The position numbers and the translations under genes are program-made. A DNA stretch of 64,000 bases from Melitaea cinxia (Eukaryota; Arthropoda; Insecta; Lepidoptera; Nymphalidae). The notes under the pieces are model-generated. The model was not told the origin of the DNA. It was given only the letters and a program-made list of their open reading frames with translations, and searched no databases. Location: assembly GCF_905220565.1 (NCBI RefSeq), contig NC_059394.1, positions 3,479,501 to 3,543,500 on the forward strand, written 5' to 3'. Below are positions 39,175-50,848 of the stretch, in pieces (position 1 is the first letter of the stretch; each line of letters opens with the position of its first letter).

Positions 39175-40572
39175 GGTATAGTAAGTATAAGGGAAAAGGG
39201 TCACGGCAGGACTGCATAAATTACCGCGGTATAAGCCTTCTCAGCGTCGTCGGTAAATTGTATGCGAAAGTGTTGATTGAAAGAGTTGTGAATAAAACAG
39301 ATGAAAAAGTATGGGATGCACAAGCGGGATTTAGAAAGGGAATGGGATGTACGGATCAGGTCTTTTCCTTGCGGTGCATAGCCGAAAAGTTTTTAGCAAA
39401 AAACAAAAAGGTCTATTGCGCGTTCGTGGATCTGGAAAAGGCCTATGATAGAGTGGTGAGGAATGAATTGTGGTCAGCATTGTCCGTGTACGGTGTGAGC
39501 GGCGCACTCATGCGAGCACTACAATCTCTTTATAGGGATTCTAGTGCTTGTGTGAGGATAAACGGGGCATACACTGAATGGTTTAGTATCGAAAAAGGTG
39601 TTAGACAGGGATGTGTAGCGTCACCGTGGCTGTTTAACTTGTTCATGGACAATTGCTTGACAGAGTTAAAAGAGAATGAAAGTGGGTTGAGAATGGGTGA
39701 GTTACTCGTCAAATGTCTTCTCTATGCTGATGACCAAGTATTACTTGCGTCCTCGGCCGAGGAGTTGCAGGAGATGGTAACTGCTATGAGTGGAGCTTTT
39801 GTTAGAAAGGGAATGAAGATGAATGTAAAGAAGACGAAAGTGATGGTGTTTGAAAGAGATGAGGTAGTGACAGACTGTAATATCGTGATTGGAGATGAAC
39901 AAATTGAACAGGTGAATGAGTTTGTGTATCTGGGTTCGAAGTTTACAAGAGATGGAAAGTGTGAGAGTGATATTGAAAGAAGAGTGAATGCAGGAAACAT
40001 GGTGAACGGAGCTTTGAACTCCTTTATGAGCAGTCGGAAGGTGTCTAAAAAGGCTCGTTTGGCTGTGCATGAGGGGGTGTTGCTTCCGACACTCATGTAC
40101 GGAAGTGAAAGTTGGGTATGGCAGAAGAGACATGAAAGCAGAATAAATGCAGTTGAGATGAGAGCGTTAAGAAGTATGATAGGAGTTAAACTGAGTGACA
40201 GGATGAGAAATAGTGAGATAAAGAAACGGTGTGGTCTGAAAGAAGATGTAGTGACAAAAATTGAGAAAGGTATGCTGAGATGGTTTGGTCATGTCGAGAG
40301 AATGAATGAAGAACGACTGACGAAAAAAGTGTATAAGGCGAGTGTGAGTGGAAGTGTTGGAAGGGGTAGACCTAGGCGGACATTTCAAGACCAAATCGAG
40401 GACGTCTTGAAAAAAGGCCAGGTCAAGAGTACCCTAAACCGACGAGCATGTATGAAGGGAATAATAAAAGTGGATGAAGCGAAACAAGTATGTAAGGATC
40501 GTAGCAAGTGGAAAGAAGTGGTCTCTGCCTACCCCTACGGGAAAGAGGCGTGATTATATGTATGTATGTATG
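39175..40572 (+). mobile_element. 5'-truncated RTE-like LINE with TSD
   Basis: A 1398-bp insert flanked by the perfect 12-bp repeat TATTTAAATTTA (39163-39174, 40573-40584). It starts inside the RT domain and runs to the stop (40551-40553), followed by only 19 bp ending in a (TATG)n tail. A very short 3' UTR with a tandem tail instead of poly(A) is typical of the RTE group. Confidence 0.85.
39184..40553 (+). pseudogene. RTE-like reverse transcriptase, N-terminally truncated
   Basis: Uninterrupted coding begins at 'YKGKGSRQDCINYRGISLLS' (RT motif 1-2). It continues with 'GFRKGMGCTDQVF', the catalytic Asp in VDLEKAYDRV, 'KGVRQGCVASPWLFN' and YADD (39723-39734). The C-terminal part has 'NEFVYLGSKFTRDG', 'LMYGSESW', 'MLRWFGHVERMNE', 'GRGRPRRTFQDQIED' and a final 'DRSKWKEVVSAYPYGKEA'. 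These C-terminal blocks are characteristic of RTE-like LINEs in insects. The apparent ATG at 39138 lies in the host flank, outside the insertion, so it is not the element's start. The endonuclease is absent. The lack of any stop in 456 codons suggests a young insertion. Confidence 0.85.
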
Positions 40573-40584
40573 TATTTAAATTTA

Positions 40585-42374
40585 CATACACGGGCTCAAA
40601 ATGCCCATGCCTTTTGTTAAACATGCATTATAATTATATTAATACCACAGGCGATTTTTCATACAAACTACAGATCGACGGTCCTGTGACTGCCTAGTAA
40701 AACTAGGACGTGGTCCGACGCTGACGGTTTTTTTCCCTTACAAATACTCTTTGATCACTCATTATTCAATCATTCATAATTTCTGAACATTTTATTCATT
40801 TTCTTATCTATGTCTATATCTACACTTATTTGCTAGTTATCATATATGTACACTTATTTCCTAGTTACCATATATTTACACTTAAGTTCATAAATTGTAT
40901 GTTTAGGATTTATTAATCTCTGTACTAAAATTGGATTTTTTTCTTTACCATCCTTCTGATTGTATTTTTTGTAAGATAGGATCAAAACAGTAATCATAAA
41001 AAAAAGGTAAGTACTGGTAACAAATTAAATCATATCATAGCGATATCTACAAACAAGTATTTCATTATAACGAGGTTATTAAACATCAAGAAACGAAAAG
41101 TTTAAAAACAAATTGAATAATAACGCGCACGACAATCGCACTTAGAAGCGATAAGAACGTCTTTAGTCCTCACTTAACCTGGCTTCGGTAATTATTATAC
41201 AACTTCGGCCATTTTGAGATCTCGGAACGCCAAACGGAACCAACTTTATATTGGAATTCACTTGCAAAACTTAACGCCTCCAATTTATACCATAAAACAA
41301 GAAGGCATTGAAATCGAAATTGAATTTAGGACTGCGAAAATTCTCTTAAGATTTTAAGATAATAGATTCTGAACGGCGTTTGTTATAACTCGTACACAAT
41401 AGGCTGTGAGATAATCGCCGTTTCTTTATTAGTTAAATTAATGATGTTTCTTTGATTACGAATTTGAAACGTTCTAGATAAAGTTACTTGATTACTGCAA
41501 TGAATCGAAGATAAAGAGTTATTTTCTTTAATTTTGATTATAATCAAATTAATAAGTTTCTTTGTTTGAACGCTTTAATCTCTAACCGGCTTTCGAATGT
41601 TTATGTCAATTTTTGGAGACCACCCAATATTCAGTATTAGGACTACATAACTTGTAAGTCATATGTTTCTTTTTAATCTGTGGCTCATTTTATTCTGGCA
41701 TAGACACTTTATCTTATAAGCTTGATAGAAACCAAAGACGAAGATTGTTAAATCTTCTACTTAGTTTGCTTCGAATTAATCAAGAACAAATTAATTAAAC
41801 ACGTCAAACATGTCTCAGATTGTAACAACGTGAAGGTTGTCTCGCGATGTTGTCTTAAGTAGTGCACAAAATTAATTACATATGTATATACAGATTTGAA
41901 TACGCTGTGAGTTGCTTGCACGTATTTTAGTCGGAAGACTAATTCACGCCGCGACGCCGCCGATTGGGTGTACTCTTAATCTGCGGAATCTTGTGAGTTT
42001 TCAAATACAATTTCTCTCGACAATCTACTTAAATGAGTCGAAATTAAATATTATTTAACGGTTTTAATCTTGTAACAAACTTAATTATTACTTAAATATA
42101 ATCTATTTAAGTAGTACTTTATTTAAGTTATTACTGATTTTGTTTATCTCTGGGTTTCAGGTGGTTTTTGCGCGATATTTTAATTTTGTAGAATAACTTC
42201 TAGAAACACTTTTATAATATCTACTTACTAATAATTGATTGTTGTTTGTTTGAACTGAATTTTTTTCATATACTCTTCAAGAGTTCGAACGGTGGGACAC
42301 GAAAAATAGCGAAGGTTAATGCTTTAATTCTTAAGACTCTCTTCAAAATGTTATTATATTTATCACACATAATT
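40585..42374. other. No gene seen; AT-rich DNA
   Basis: No coding or repeat signature recognised. Confidence 0.5.
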
Positions 42375-42772
42375 ATATTTGTGTTTGCTCGCAAACGAAG
42401 GAAAACTGACTTCAATTGCTTAATACAATTATTACATACTAGCGACACGCCCCGGCTTCGCACGGTTGCAAAAACTACTAGTATTTCTCTACTATATTAT
42501 GCATGTATTATACATATAAATCTTTCTTTTCAATCACTCTATCTATTAAAAAAAACGGCATGAAAATCCGCTGCGTAGTTACGTTTAGGACAGAGAAAGC
42601 GACTGTTCTTCTGTTTTATACTATGTAGTGATATAACTCGAAAAGTACTTGTCATATCTCGATTGAGTTTAAAAGGGACCACATAACAAGCATCAATTTT
42701 AATTTTATAAAAAGAACCACATAAAAAACTAAAAATATAATTTAATTGAGAACCTCCTTCTTTTTCTGGAAG
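42375..42772 (-). repeat. Repeat D, deleted copy interrupted by a Helitron
   Basis: The left part holds the 'GTGTTTGCTCGCAAACG' tail and 'CTGACTTCAATTG' (mutated end). The right part (42632-42772) resumes at 'TATAACTCGAAAAGTACTTG' and ends 'GAGAACCTCCTTCTTTTTC'. The Helitron at 42439-42631 lies between. Confidence 0.6.
42439..42631 (-). mobile_element. Small Helitron-like element inside repeat D
   Basis: On the minus strand it runs from A|TCACTACATAGTATAAAACA to GGGGCGTGTCGCTAG|T (193 bp). The 3' part has the hairpin 'CCGTGCGAAGCCGGGGCG'. It belongs to a different 5'-end subfamily from the others. Confidence 0.7.
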
Positions 42773-43789
42773 TTTCAATGAACATTCGATGGAGTGCAGT
42801 AAAAATTAAAGTCATTTTGCTGTACCTCGTGTATCCTTTGACAACATTACTATATGTGTGTATACGCATTACGATAATATTTTTTTTTATTGTACAAACA
42901 AGAAGTCGTTTAATTAAAGTGTAGGTTTTAATCTTAATAAAAACATGTGGATGAGACGTATTTTTTCATTTCGAAATAGCTTATCCGGAAACATAGATGT
43001 TAAATTGCAAGTATTTTTTCACTTAAAAACAAAATCAGTATTTACAGTACTTCAAATACTCTCAACAAAAAGGACACCCAGATTGCTCGAATCATAAACT
43101 CGGAACAGATAGAAAACACCGGTGCATTGTAACCGAGGAATTCCGCCAGAAACTCAACAGGAACGAAATTAAAACTTGACGGCTAAAAAAATAAAACAGG
43201 AGAGAGAGCAGGAAACGTGTCCATTATTGAGATATTTTCAAACAACTTGAACCTTTTTTAGTTTTCAGCATTCCACCGTTGCCAACGTAATTTATTACCA
43301 AGACACTGGATGACACTACCTGCAACTTAACAAAGGTAAAAAAAGGTTACTATTTAAAATGTTAACAAAACTCCAATCACTATTGCCAGTATCGTAAAAA
43401 ATAATAAATATGAAATAACTACAAAATTAACGGGTACATCGTTCTTTTGCTCATTCTAAATACATAAGTAATTTTACTATTCAGAGGCACTTTTCCATAC
43501 GATAAAATCCTCGTACGCACGTAACTCGCCCTTGAGTCTTTTTTTTTGTCTTAGACTAGACGACCCATTTTCACCTACGTTTATGGGTCGTGCCGCTAAA
43601 GTGCCATAACGTGATGTTTCATAAGACCATAAACTTGGTTAAAATGCTGTCTAAGGTATTTGGAAATTGCCATTGTTGATGTTAAGCTTAACACGTTCAA
43701 ATAGTCATACTGTTAACTTTTATGATACTTATTACGGATTTTTAGTTTTGTTCAATTCACAAAATAAAAACAAATATTTATTACATCGT
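42773..43789. other. No gene seen; AT-rich DNA
   Basis: No feature recognised. Confidence 0.5.
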
Positions 43790-43945
43790 TACTCATAGTA
43801 GAGAATATATCCGCCAACCCGTAGTGGAGCAGCGTGGTGCATTAAGCACTGCTCCTTCTCCAACGTGAAGAAAGAGGCCAATGTGTATATGAGCGGAGAG
43901 GCCCGTGTTATGATTAGGCTGAATCAATCAATCAATCAATCAATC
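43790..43945 (+). mobile_element. SINE-A 3' fragment with (AATC)n tail
   Basis: Begins at 'CGTTACTCATAGTAGAGAAT', continues 'GTGGAGCAGCGTGGTGCATT', and ends '...GATTAGGCTG' followed by (AATC)6. The tail unit differs from those of the other copies. Confidence 0.65.
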
Positions 43946-44499
43946 TGAAATTCAGACACTACTTAGAAATCGTATACAGAAATCCGTAAATCCAAATTTT
44001 GTATGAATATTTGAATAAAAATGTAAAGAGAATTTATAAATAATGAATAATCAAATATTTTATATCTGTTATTGTTAAAAACTTTTAAGGCATTTATATT
44101 TTCATATTTGCATACTACGTATTAGGTATTATTACACAAATACAAAATGTTCAAAAGACTAATTTAACAACCAAAAGACTAATATAACAAATACAAAATT
44201 AAAAAAGATAAAGGAATTTTTTCTTTATTCAGCATCATTTCTTTAAGTGATTAGAAATTAAGAATGTATAAGTAATATTTTGATTAGCATAGTACTAACT
44301 AATTCACAGTTGGACGACTTGCAATAAATATTAAAAAGTTATTGAAAACTACAATCGCTGTTGAAGTACTGTTAAACAAATAAGACAGTGAATGAAAAAT
44401 AACCATTTCAAATTAGATTTGTAATGTAGTCTGTTCGAATCTAGAAATCGGTTGTTTTACCACAATTATCTCTAAAAAATTATAGAACGGTTGTGTTTT

Positions 44500-44760
44500 T
44501 AAGCGACTGGGATGGTAAACACGCGTACGTCCACCTCATAGTAAGCGGTACCGTAGCCTATGGAAGTCTGAGGCGCATCATAACAAGCGCGTGGCCGAAC
44601 CTACCCGACCCTTTCCAGGGGCTCTGGCAAACTTACTCCAAATAGGAAACAAAACACTACTCGAGTGTAGTAATATTTAGATAGATGGATAGACAGAGAA
44701 TTCTTCCCGGGCGTGCTGAGCAGGAAAGTTTCTGCTGTGTCTTACCTGTGAACTGCCGAT
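44500..44760 (-). mobile_element. SINE-C copy
   Basis: Diverged: 'CACGCGTACGTCCACCTCAT', 'CCGTAGCCTATGGAAGTCT', 'TTTCCAGGGGCTCTGG' and 'GGAAAGTTTCTGCTGTGTC'. No A-tail seen. Confidence 0.5.
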
Positions 44761-45118
44761 TTCTAATGGTTTATGTAATGTTTTAGTTACGTCAGTTTTA
44801 TTCAATAATCGATCACATTAAAAATACAATGCAATTGTGTAACATAATAAGTTATATTTAAATTTATTTCCAATTTCATACGAGCCCTACATTCTGTAGA
44901 TGAAATTCTCAGGAAATGAACATGATGATTTCCCCCTAATCTAATTGAATTTGTTTTATATAACTGAAAATTCATGAAAATATACATTCATTTTCTGATT
45001 CGTATAAGTGAATACGTACGTAATCAGAGTTTTAATTTATATTCACAAAGCAAAAGTTAAATTGGATTTGAGGGTACCCGCTTTTGATTTTGATACATAC
45101 GAATATATGAGATCAATA

Positions 45119-45728
45119 ATTGTGTTTGCTCGCAAACGAAAAAAAAACCGACTTCAATTACATCGACAAGTAATACAACGTAGATCGACGAAAAAATAGT
45201 CAAGCAACTACGCGTTATTAAAGATTACTCAAAAAGTAGTTATCAGATCTCGATGAAATTTATATGTGACCACATGATAAACATCAGCTTTCGATTAAAT
45301 TAAAAATTATCGAAATCGGTACACCCAGTAAAAAGTTATTAGGGATTTTCGAGAGTTTCCCTCGATTCCTCTGGGATCCCATCATCAGATCCTAGTTTCC
45401 TTATCACGGTACCAAACTAGGGATATCCCCTTTCCAACAAAAAAAGAATTATCAAAATGGGTACATCCAGTAGAAAGTTATGCGGTATAATACAACGTAG
45501 GTCGACGAAAAAAGCGTCAAGTAAAAACACATTATTAGATATAACTCGAAAAGTAGTTCTTAGATCTCAAATAAATTTAAATGGGACCAATTGGCACACA
45601 CCACCTTTCGATTAAAACAAAATTTGTCGAAATCGGTCCACGCGGGCAAAAGTTCTGATGTAACATACATAAAAAAAAAATACAGTCGAATTGAGAACCT
45701 CCTCCTTTTTTGGAAGTCGGTTAAAAAG
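45119..45728 (-). repeat. Repeat D, full copy (inverted relative to 38415)
   Basis: About 610 bp. Ends AACCGACTTC (45146-45155) and GAAGTCGGTT (45713-45722), with the 'GTTTGCTCGCAAAC' hairpin at the left. High similarity to the 38415 copy along the full length, including both internal modules, indicates recent spread. Confidence 0.7.
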
Positions 45729-45837
45729 ATTGACTTAGAGGAAAATAGCATTATATTTGTCTTGTAAAAGTTGTTAAAACATATGTTAAACAAAGCAATA
45801 GATAAATTCGAGTGAAACAGCGTTATCCTTTTTTTTA

Positions 45838-46040
45838 TGTAACTAGGTCGGCAAACAAGCGTACGGCTCATCTTGTGGTAAGTGTTTACCGTAGCTTATA
45901 GACACCTGCACCACCACAAGCATTGCAAGCGCTTTGCCGATCCTACCCCCAATTCCCTCCAGGAGCTCCGTTCACTTTACTCACCAATAGGAACACAACA
46001 CTGCTTGAAAACAGTGTTATTTAGCTGTGATCTTCATCCT
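45838..46040 (-). mobile_element. SINE-C copy
   Basis: Contains 'AACTAGGTCGGCAAACAAGC', 'CCGTAGCTTATAGACACCTG' and 'AGGAACACAACACTGCTTGA', with T runs (A tail on the minus strand) at the left edge. Confidence 0.65.
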
Positions 46041-46964
46041 TCTAGTATTTAAAGACACGAATGTATAAAAATATCACAAAGAGAGAATGCTCAAATTTAA
46101 AGTGTCATTTACACAATTTCAAATTCGCAGTTTTAATTATAAATGATTGATTGTTACTTTGAGTACAGAGGCATCACAAAAGCGTAAAGTTCTTAAGTGT
46201 TTTTGACTGATGATGAGCCAAGAGTTAACGCGTATATTTTTAACATTAATTGAATGTTTATTGTAGGTATTTGCGATATTTTCTCATGGAATAATACCGT
46301 ATGTGCTATCTTAATCCTTATTTGTTTCTAATCTAATAGCTAGGAGGAGATTGTTATAAACCTTTGCTATCAGAATATGAATAGATATGGAAGAGAGTTT
46401 ATATAATGATATTTATTAAAAAAATAGAAAAACAATTGAGCGAAGTGTGATTTTATTTTTCAGAGAAAAAAACTTAATAAGTGTTAAAAAGTAGGTGGTA
46501 TTGGCGAAAAGGCTATGCTATTTTGGCACCATTTATTGATATATTTTTTAAGGAAAATACCGGGAAAAACAGGAAAAATTTCTCTTGTCTGTTGTATTCA
46601 AAAAAAGTTTCTAGAATGAGGTTTTTTTTATAATCAATTAAAGATATATATCGCAAACTCCTATTAGCATATCTTCTACTAGTGAATCATTAAAGGAATT
46701 ATGTGCAAATATAACGTCTTAAATTTCAACTTCTGCTAACATATGGTAATTAGTATAATGTAAGCAATTAACTCTAAATAAGCAAATATTAAGCTGACGC
46801 TTAATATGTACTGCCATGTGGAGGAGATGATCTTGAGAACTGATGAACTGTCTTTGGATAGACTCTTGATATTTCAATTGACACACTTAGAGACTCAATA
46901 GAATTATTCTTTTTTAAGTTATCGAAGAACGAATCCAAGTTAGTTTTCTTTTTAAAAATTATAT
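46041..46964. other. No gene seen; AT-rich DNA
   Basis: No feature recognised. Confidence 0.5.
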
Positions 46965-47195
46965 ATATATATACTGGCAGACTCGGCAGACGTTGTCCTG
47001 TCCAAAAAACGGCTACCAAATTTGATTGCTTACATATCAATAGCAGCGCCACCTACCGGGTCCAATTGAAATATAAATTACCCTATCTCCTAAGTTGGAC
47101 CAAATTACAGATGCTTACAAAATTTTATAAAAATTTGTTTAGCAGTTTTGGAGTTTATTGTTAACATACATAGTGACAAATTTTTATAAATATAG
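46965..47195 (-). mobile_element. Helitron-like relic
   Basis: The right part ('TTGGAGTTTATTGTTAACATACATAG' style text and 'TTTTATAAATATAGAT') and left GC-rich piece ('CAGACTCGGCAGACGTTGTC') have the make-up of the small Helitrons here, but a CTAG end is not intact. Confidence 0.4.
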
Positions 47196-50100
47196 ATTTA
47201 TATCTATATTGAATTAGCACATTTTTTTAATTTCTCATTTATTTTAAAGGCATGACTTTTAGAAATAACTAAACCAATAGCATTAAACTTATACCTACAT
47301 AAACAACATAAGTAATGAATAATGAAAATACCAAAGTATGAAAATTTCGAAGTAATAAATTAAGCTTAGCAAGTTCTTTAGCAAAAAGTTTTCATGTATA
47401 AAACAGTTAGTGAGCGACAAAAATTTTTGAACATTACAGTCGAAACGGCAAAGTTTAAGCATTCCCAATAAGCGGGACCTATAAGCAATACAGTCACATT
47501 ACCTACTTGGCTTTTAGGGTAGGGTGACAACATCTTAGAAAAACGAAATAATTCTGTTTACCTTGATATAGTTCTTTAATCTATTTTGATTATAATTTAT
47601 CAATGAAAAGAGACAAAATTATAAATAAAATATTGAATTTATTAGTAAAAATTACTGTAAAGTTTAAATTTGTTTTTGTTATGCATAGCTCACAGAAAGG
47701 TAGAACGCTAACTTTTGTATTATGAAAATACTAATAATTTTGCGAACACATCTCTGACCCAGATCAGTGATAACGATGTGTGAAGAAAAATATTTTACAC
47801 ATATTTGTTTTTAAAAATATTATCCTAAAAAATATTTACTCATGGAGACAACACTCCAAGGGCACTTAGTAACAACCAGCGCCTATTCGAGCACCCTTCA
47901 GCATGAAGCATAAATTCGTTTAATGACACACTCGCCGCGCCTTCCAAATCATTTTCATAAGTCCCCATTCACTTCTTAAAGCTTTCGTTCAACTTCATAA
48001 GCTCGCACAGATGTTTTCTGTGATAGACGAAAATGTTACGGTAATATTTTTTTCCGTCAAATAGGTACTGATATTAGATAATTATAAAAGTACGGCTAAA
48101 CTAACACAGTCAAATATTTTTAACCATCCCCTTATTAGAAATTTCCGCTAAAAATCTTCCTTTTAAAAGTAGTGGCTCAGAGTATTATGACATCCGAAAC
48201 GTTAAAGGCAGATGACAGGTTACGTTCCTTTCTTGATAAAACTTTTTGTATAATACCTATACCCTTGTTTGCATCTATTTGTGTTTGATCAATTTGAAAC
48301 ACCAAAATTATTGATTAATTGTGTATTGAGAAATATCAGAAACTTTTTCTGTGTAGTGTCCATCAAAGTAATTATTATAAAATTATATTTAATTGCATTA
48401 GCACTAGTATTATCTTTTGTGTAAAGCAGTTACATAGTTTTTCATTTAAAACTTTCTGATAAAATACGTACATCGATATGCAATGTAAATGAAAGAGTAC
48501 ATGTAAAAATGCACAAATTACATCATCAACTCTTGCTGAAGCAACAAGGAAAGTTTTCATATTAATTAACTTCTACGACTTGTGTTCATGCTTATACATA
48601 ACCATCCTTAGTAAGCAGAAGCAATGTTATTTGCAATTTTTATGGAACCAATTAATCTAGATAAAAAATACGTTAAAGTAAACAACACTTCAATTTTATT
48701 ATGTTAGTAAATATACGTACATAATCGCAACAAAAAATAGAAGTGGCAGGATGACGCAATTCTTAAGTAGGAACATTATCCCTAAACATATCTTCCAAAT
48801 TACGCTTAAATAAATCCATTTACAGATTGAATTGAACGAACAGAAAAAGACTAAGAAAAGTCGAATAAAACCTAACAAATGCAGACAGAAATTTAAAATG
48901 GAAAATATTTCAGTTAAAGAATAATCTTCTTTAGAACATGTTGAATAATATTCCTTATTGTAAATATTATTGATATAACTATATGTATCTATAGTAATAG
49001 CTAATTATGAAATTTTTATACAAGCGTTGATTTCCGAACGATTAGGGTTATAATTTTAACGACATTTTTTTTTTAAATATAATAAAGCACTTAATTTGAA
49101 ATTTTTATGGACATAAAAGCGATCATCAAAATTTTACCCTATTGATGTCCAAGGGTCATGTTTATTGAGTGGAATACTCGAAACACTCGTGTAAACAAGT
49201 ATTTCCAATTTTGACGTATTCTGTAACGTAGCCCGCTTGATACATGAGTGACGTTGAGAACAACATTTATAATATTTTTACAGATATTCTAGTTTTTTTT
49301 TCTGAGCTGTATATTACCCTTCCTGTAGATCGTCATGGTGTGATGTGAGTTATTTTATATCTTATTATTTGCACAACTTTGGTAGTAATAGATAGAAACC
49401 TGTATGGGAAATAAAAAGAACTCTAGAATCCGAAAGATCGACTCCCGTTAACTACTGTTAGTGTCTCTTCTATCTCATTATCTATATTAGATTATCAACA
49501 ATCGACATATGTTGTTTTGTTAGTAAATTGTTATACAAAAGGATTGGTTAGAAAATCTTCAATATCTTCCAAAGTACCGAAAAAAACTTTATAAAAAAAA
49601 CAAATTAAAGAATACTTTAAAGTGCTTCAATGAAAAAATCAAATTTTTTATTTTTCATAAATGTAAAATAAATAAAAATGGCGTCCAGTGTATTATTATT
49701 TATCGATTATACCCGGCCGCAACTTCGTCCGTGAACACGCCATTTGGCTTTTATTTTAAGGGAGGATTCTCTTTCCAAGTGGGGAAACACTATAATATAG
49801 AATAAAAATATCCAGAGTTACATGCTTAGGATAATTTAGTGGTATTGAGTTTGCCCCGTGCAGACCGTCAGCAAAAGAAAACCCGTAAAAGTGACAGTTT
49901 TGGCTTATCAATATCGATTACATATATTTGTTTTTCAAATTGTCCTCAATGTACGAAATTAGATTTAATCAGTGAAGTATTAGCATTTTATACTAAAAAA
50001 TATATTTAATAACATGAGTGTTACTTGTCTTTTTTAATTTCGAAAAACTAACCGTTTTTTTTTTGGCAAAATGTCAAAAGAGTTCACGCCGTCGGTTAAG

Positions 50101-50275
50101 CGACACTGCGTTGGCCGATCGCCCATTTTATCTCCGTCAATTATCTCGTACGCTACGCTTGCACCGTTTAACGCTTAAAACAAATGCCTAACAATCAATA
50201 AACTGAAATTGAAGTGAAAACAATAAGTAAAATACAACATCACATATCATCGCATCACATACATCTTATAAAAAA
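47196..50275. other. No gene seen; 3 kb AT-rich DNA
   Basis: No ORF with coding character. A GC-rich scrap 'CCGGCCGCAACTTCGTCCGT' near 49713-49735 may be a Helitron 3' end remnant. Confidence 0.5.
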
Positions 50276-50601
50276 TTAGCCCTCTCCACGACTTCGTCGG
50301 CGTGGAATTTTAAAGAAATAGTTATTATTCAGTCTTAGAGTTTTAAAATTAAAAAAATCCAAAATAAAAGTAGCCTAAGTTAATCCTTATTACATCAGCT
50401 ATCTACCAGTGATTGTTCCGTCAAAATCGGTCCAGCCCTTTCAGAGATTAGTCGGAACAAACAGACAGACAGACAGACAAAAATTGTAAAAAATGTTATT
50501 TTGGTATATGTACTGTGTATACATCCAAATGTAGTTAGTAAAAAGTGGTTATTTTAGTATTACAAACAGACACTCACTCACATTTTATTTATTTGTATAG
50601 A
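50276..50601 (-). mobile_element. Helitron-like element, 326 bp
   Basis: On the minus strand it runs from A|TCTATACAAATAAATAAAAT to 'GTCGTGGAGAGGGCTAA|T', using the CTRR variant CTAA. It includes a (GTCT)n tract and the 'GGGCTGGACCGATTTTGACG' block common to these elements. Confidence 0.65.
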
Positions 50602-50646
50602 TATAGATAATCATATCTATAAAATCTAATTAATGTTATCATCTCA

Positions 50647-50848
50647 TCTATAAAAAATGATCATCGAAATGTATACGCGCACATAACTTACGATCGACGG
50701 TACCAAATTGAATAGTCCTTTTTTTGTTCATTACTTGTATTGTCACACACTATACAAAGTTTGTAGAAAAAGAGTAAATTAATTAAAATAAAATGATTTC
50801 ATAACAACAAATCAAATACTTCTATAATAATTTTGACGGATCAGCTAG
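50647..50848 (+). mobile_element. Small Helitron-like element
   Basis: Runs from A|TCTATAAAAAATGATCATCG to TTGACGGATCAGCTAG|T (202 bp). It lies only 45 bp from the preceding Helitron in the opposite orientation. Confidence 0.7.
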
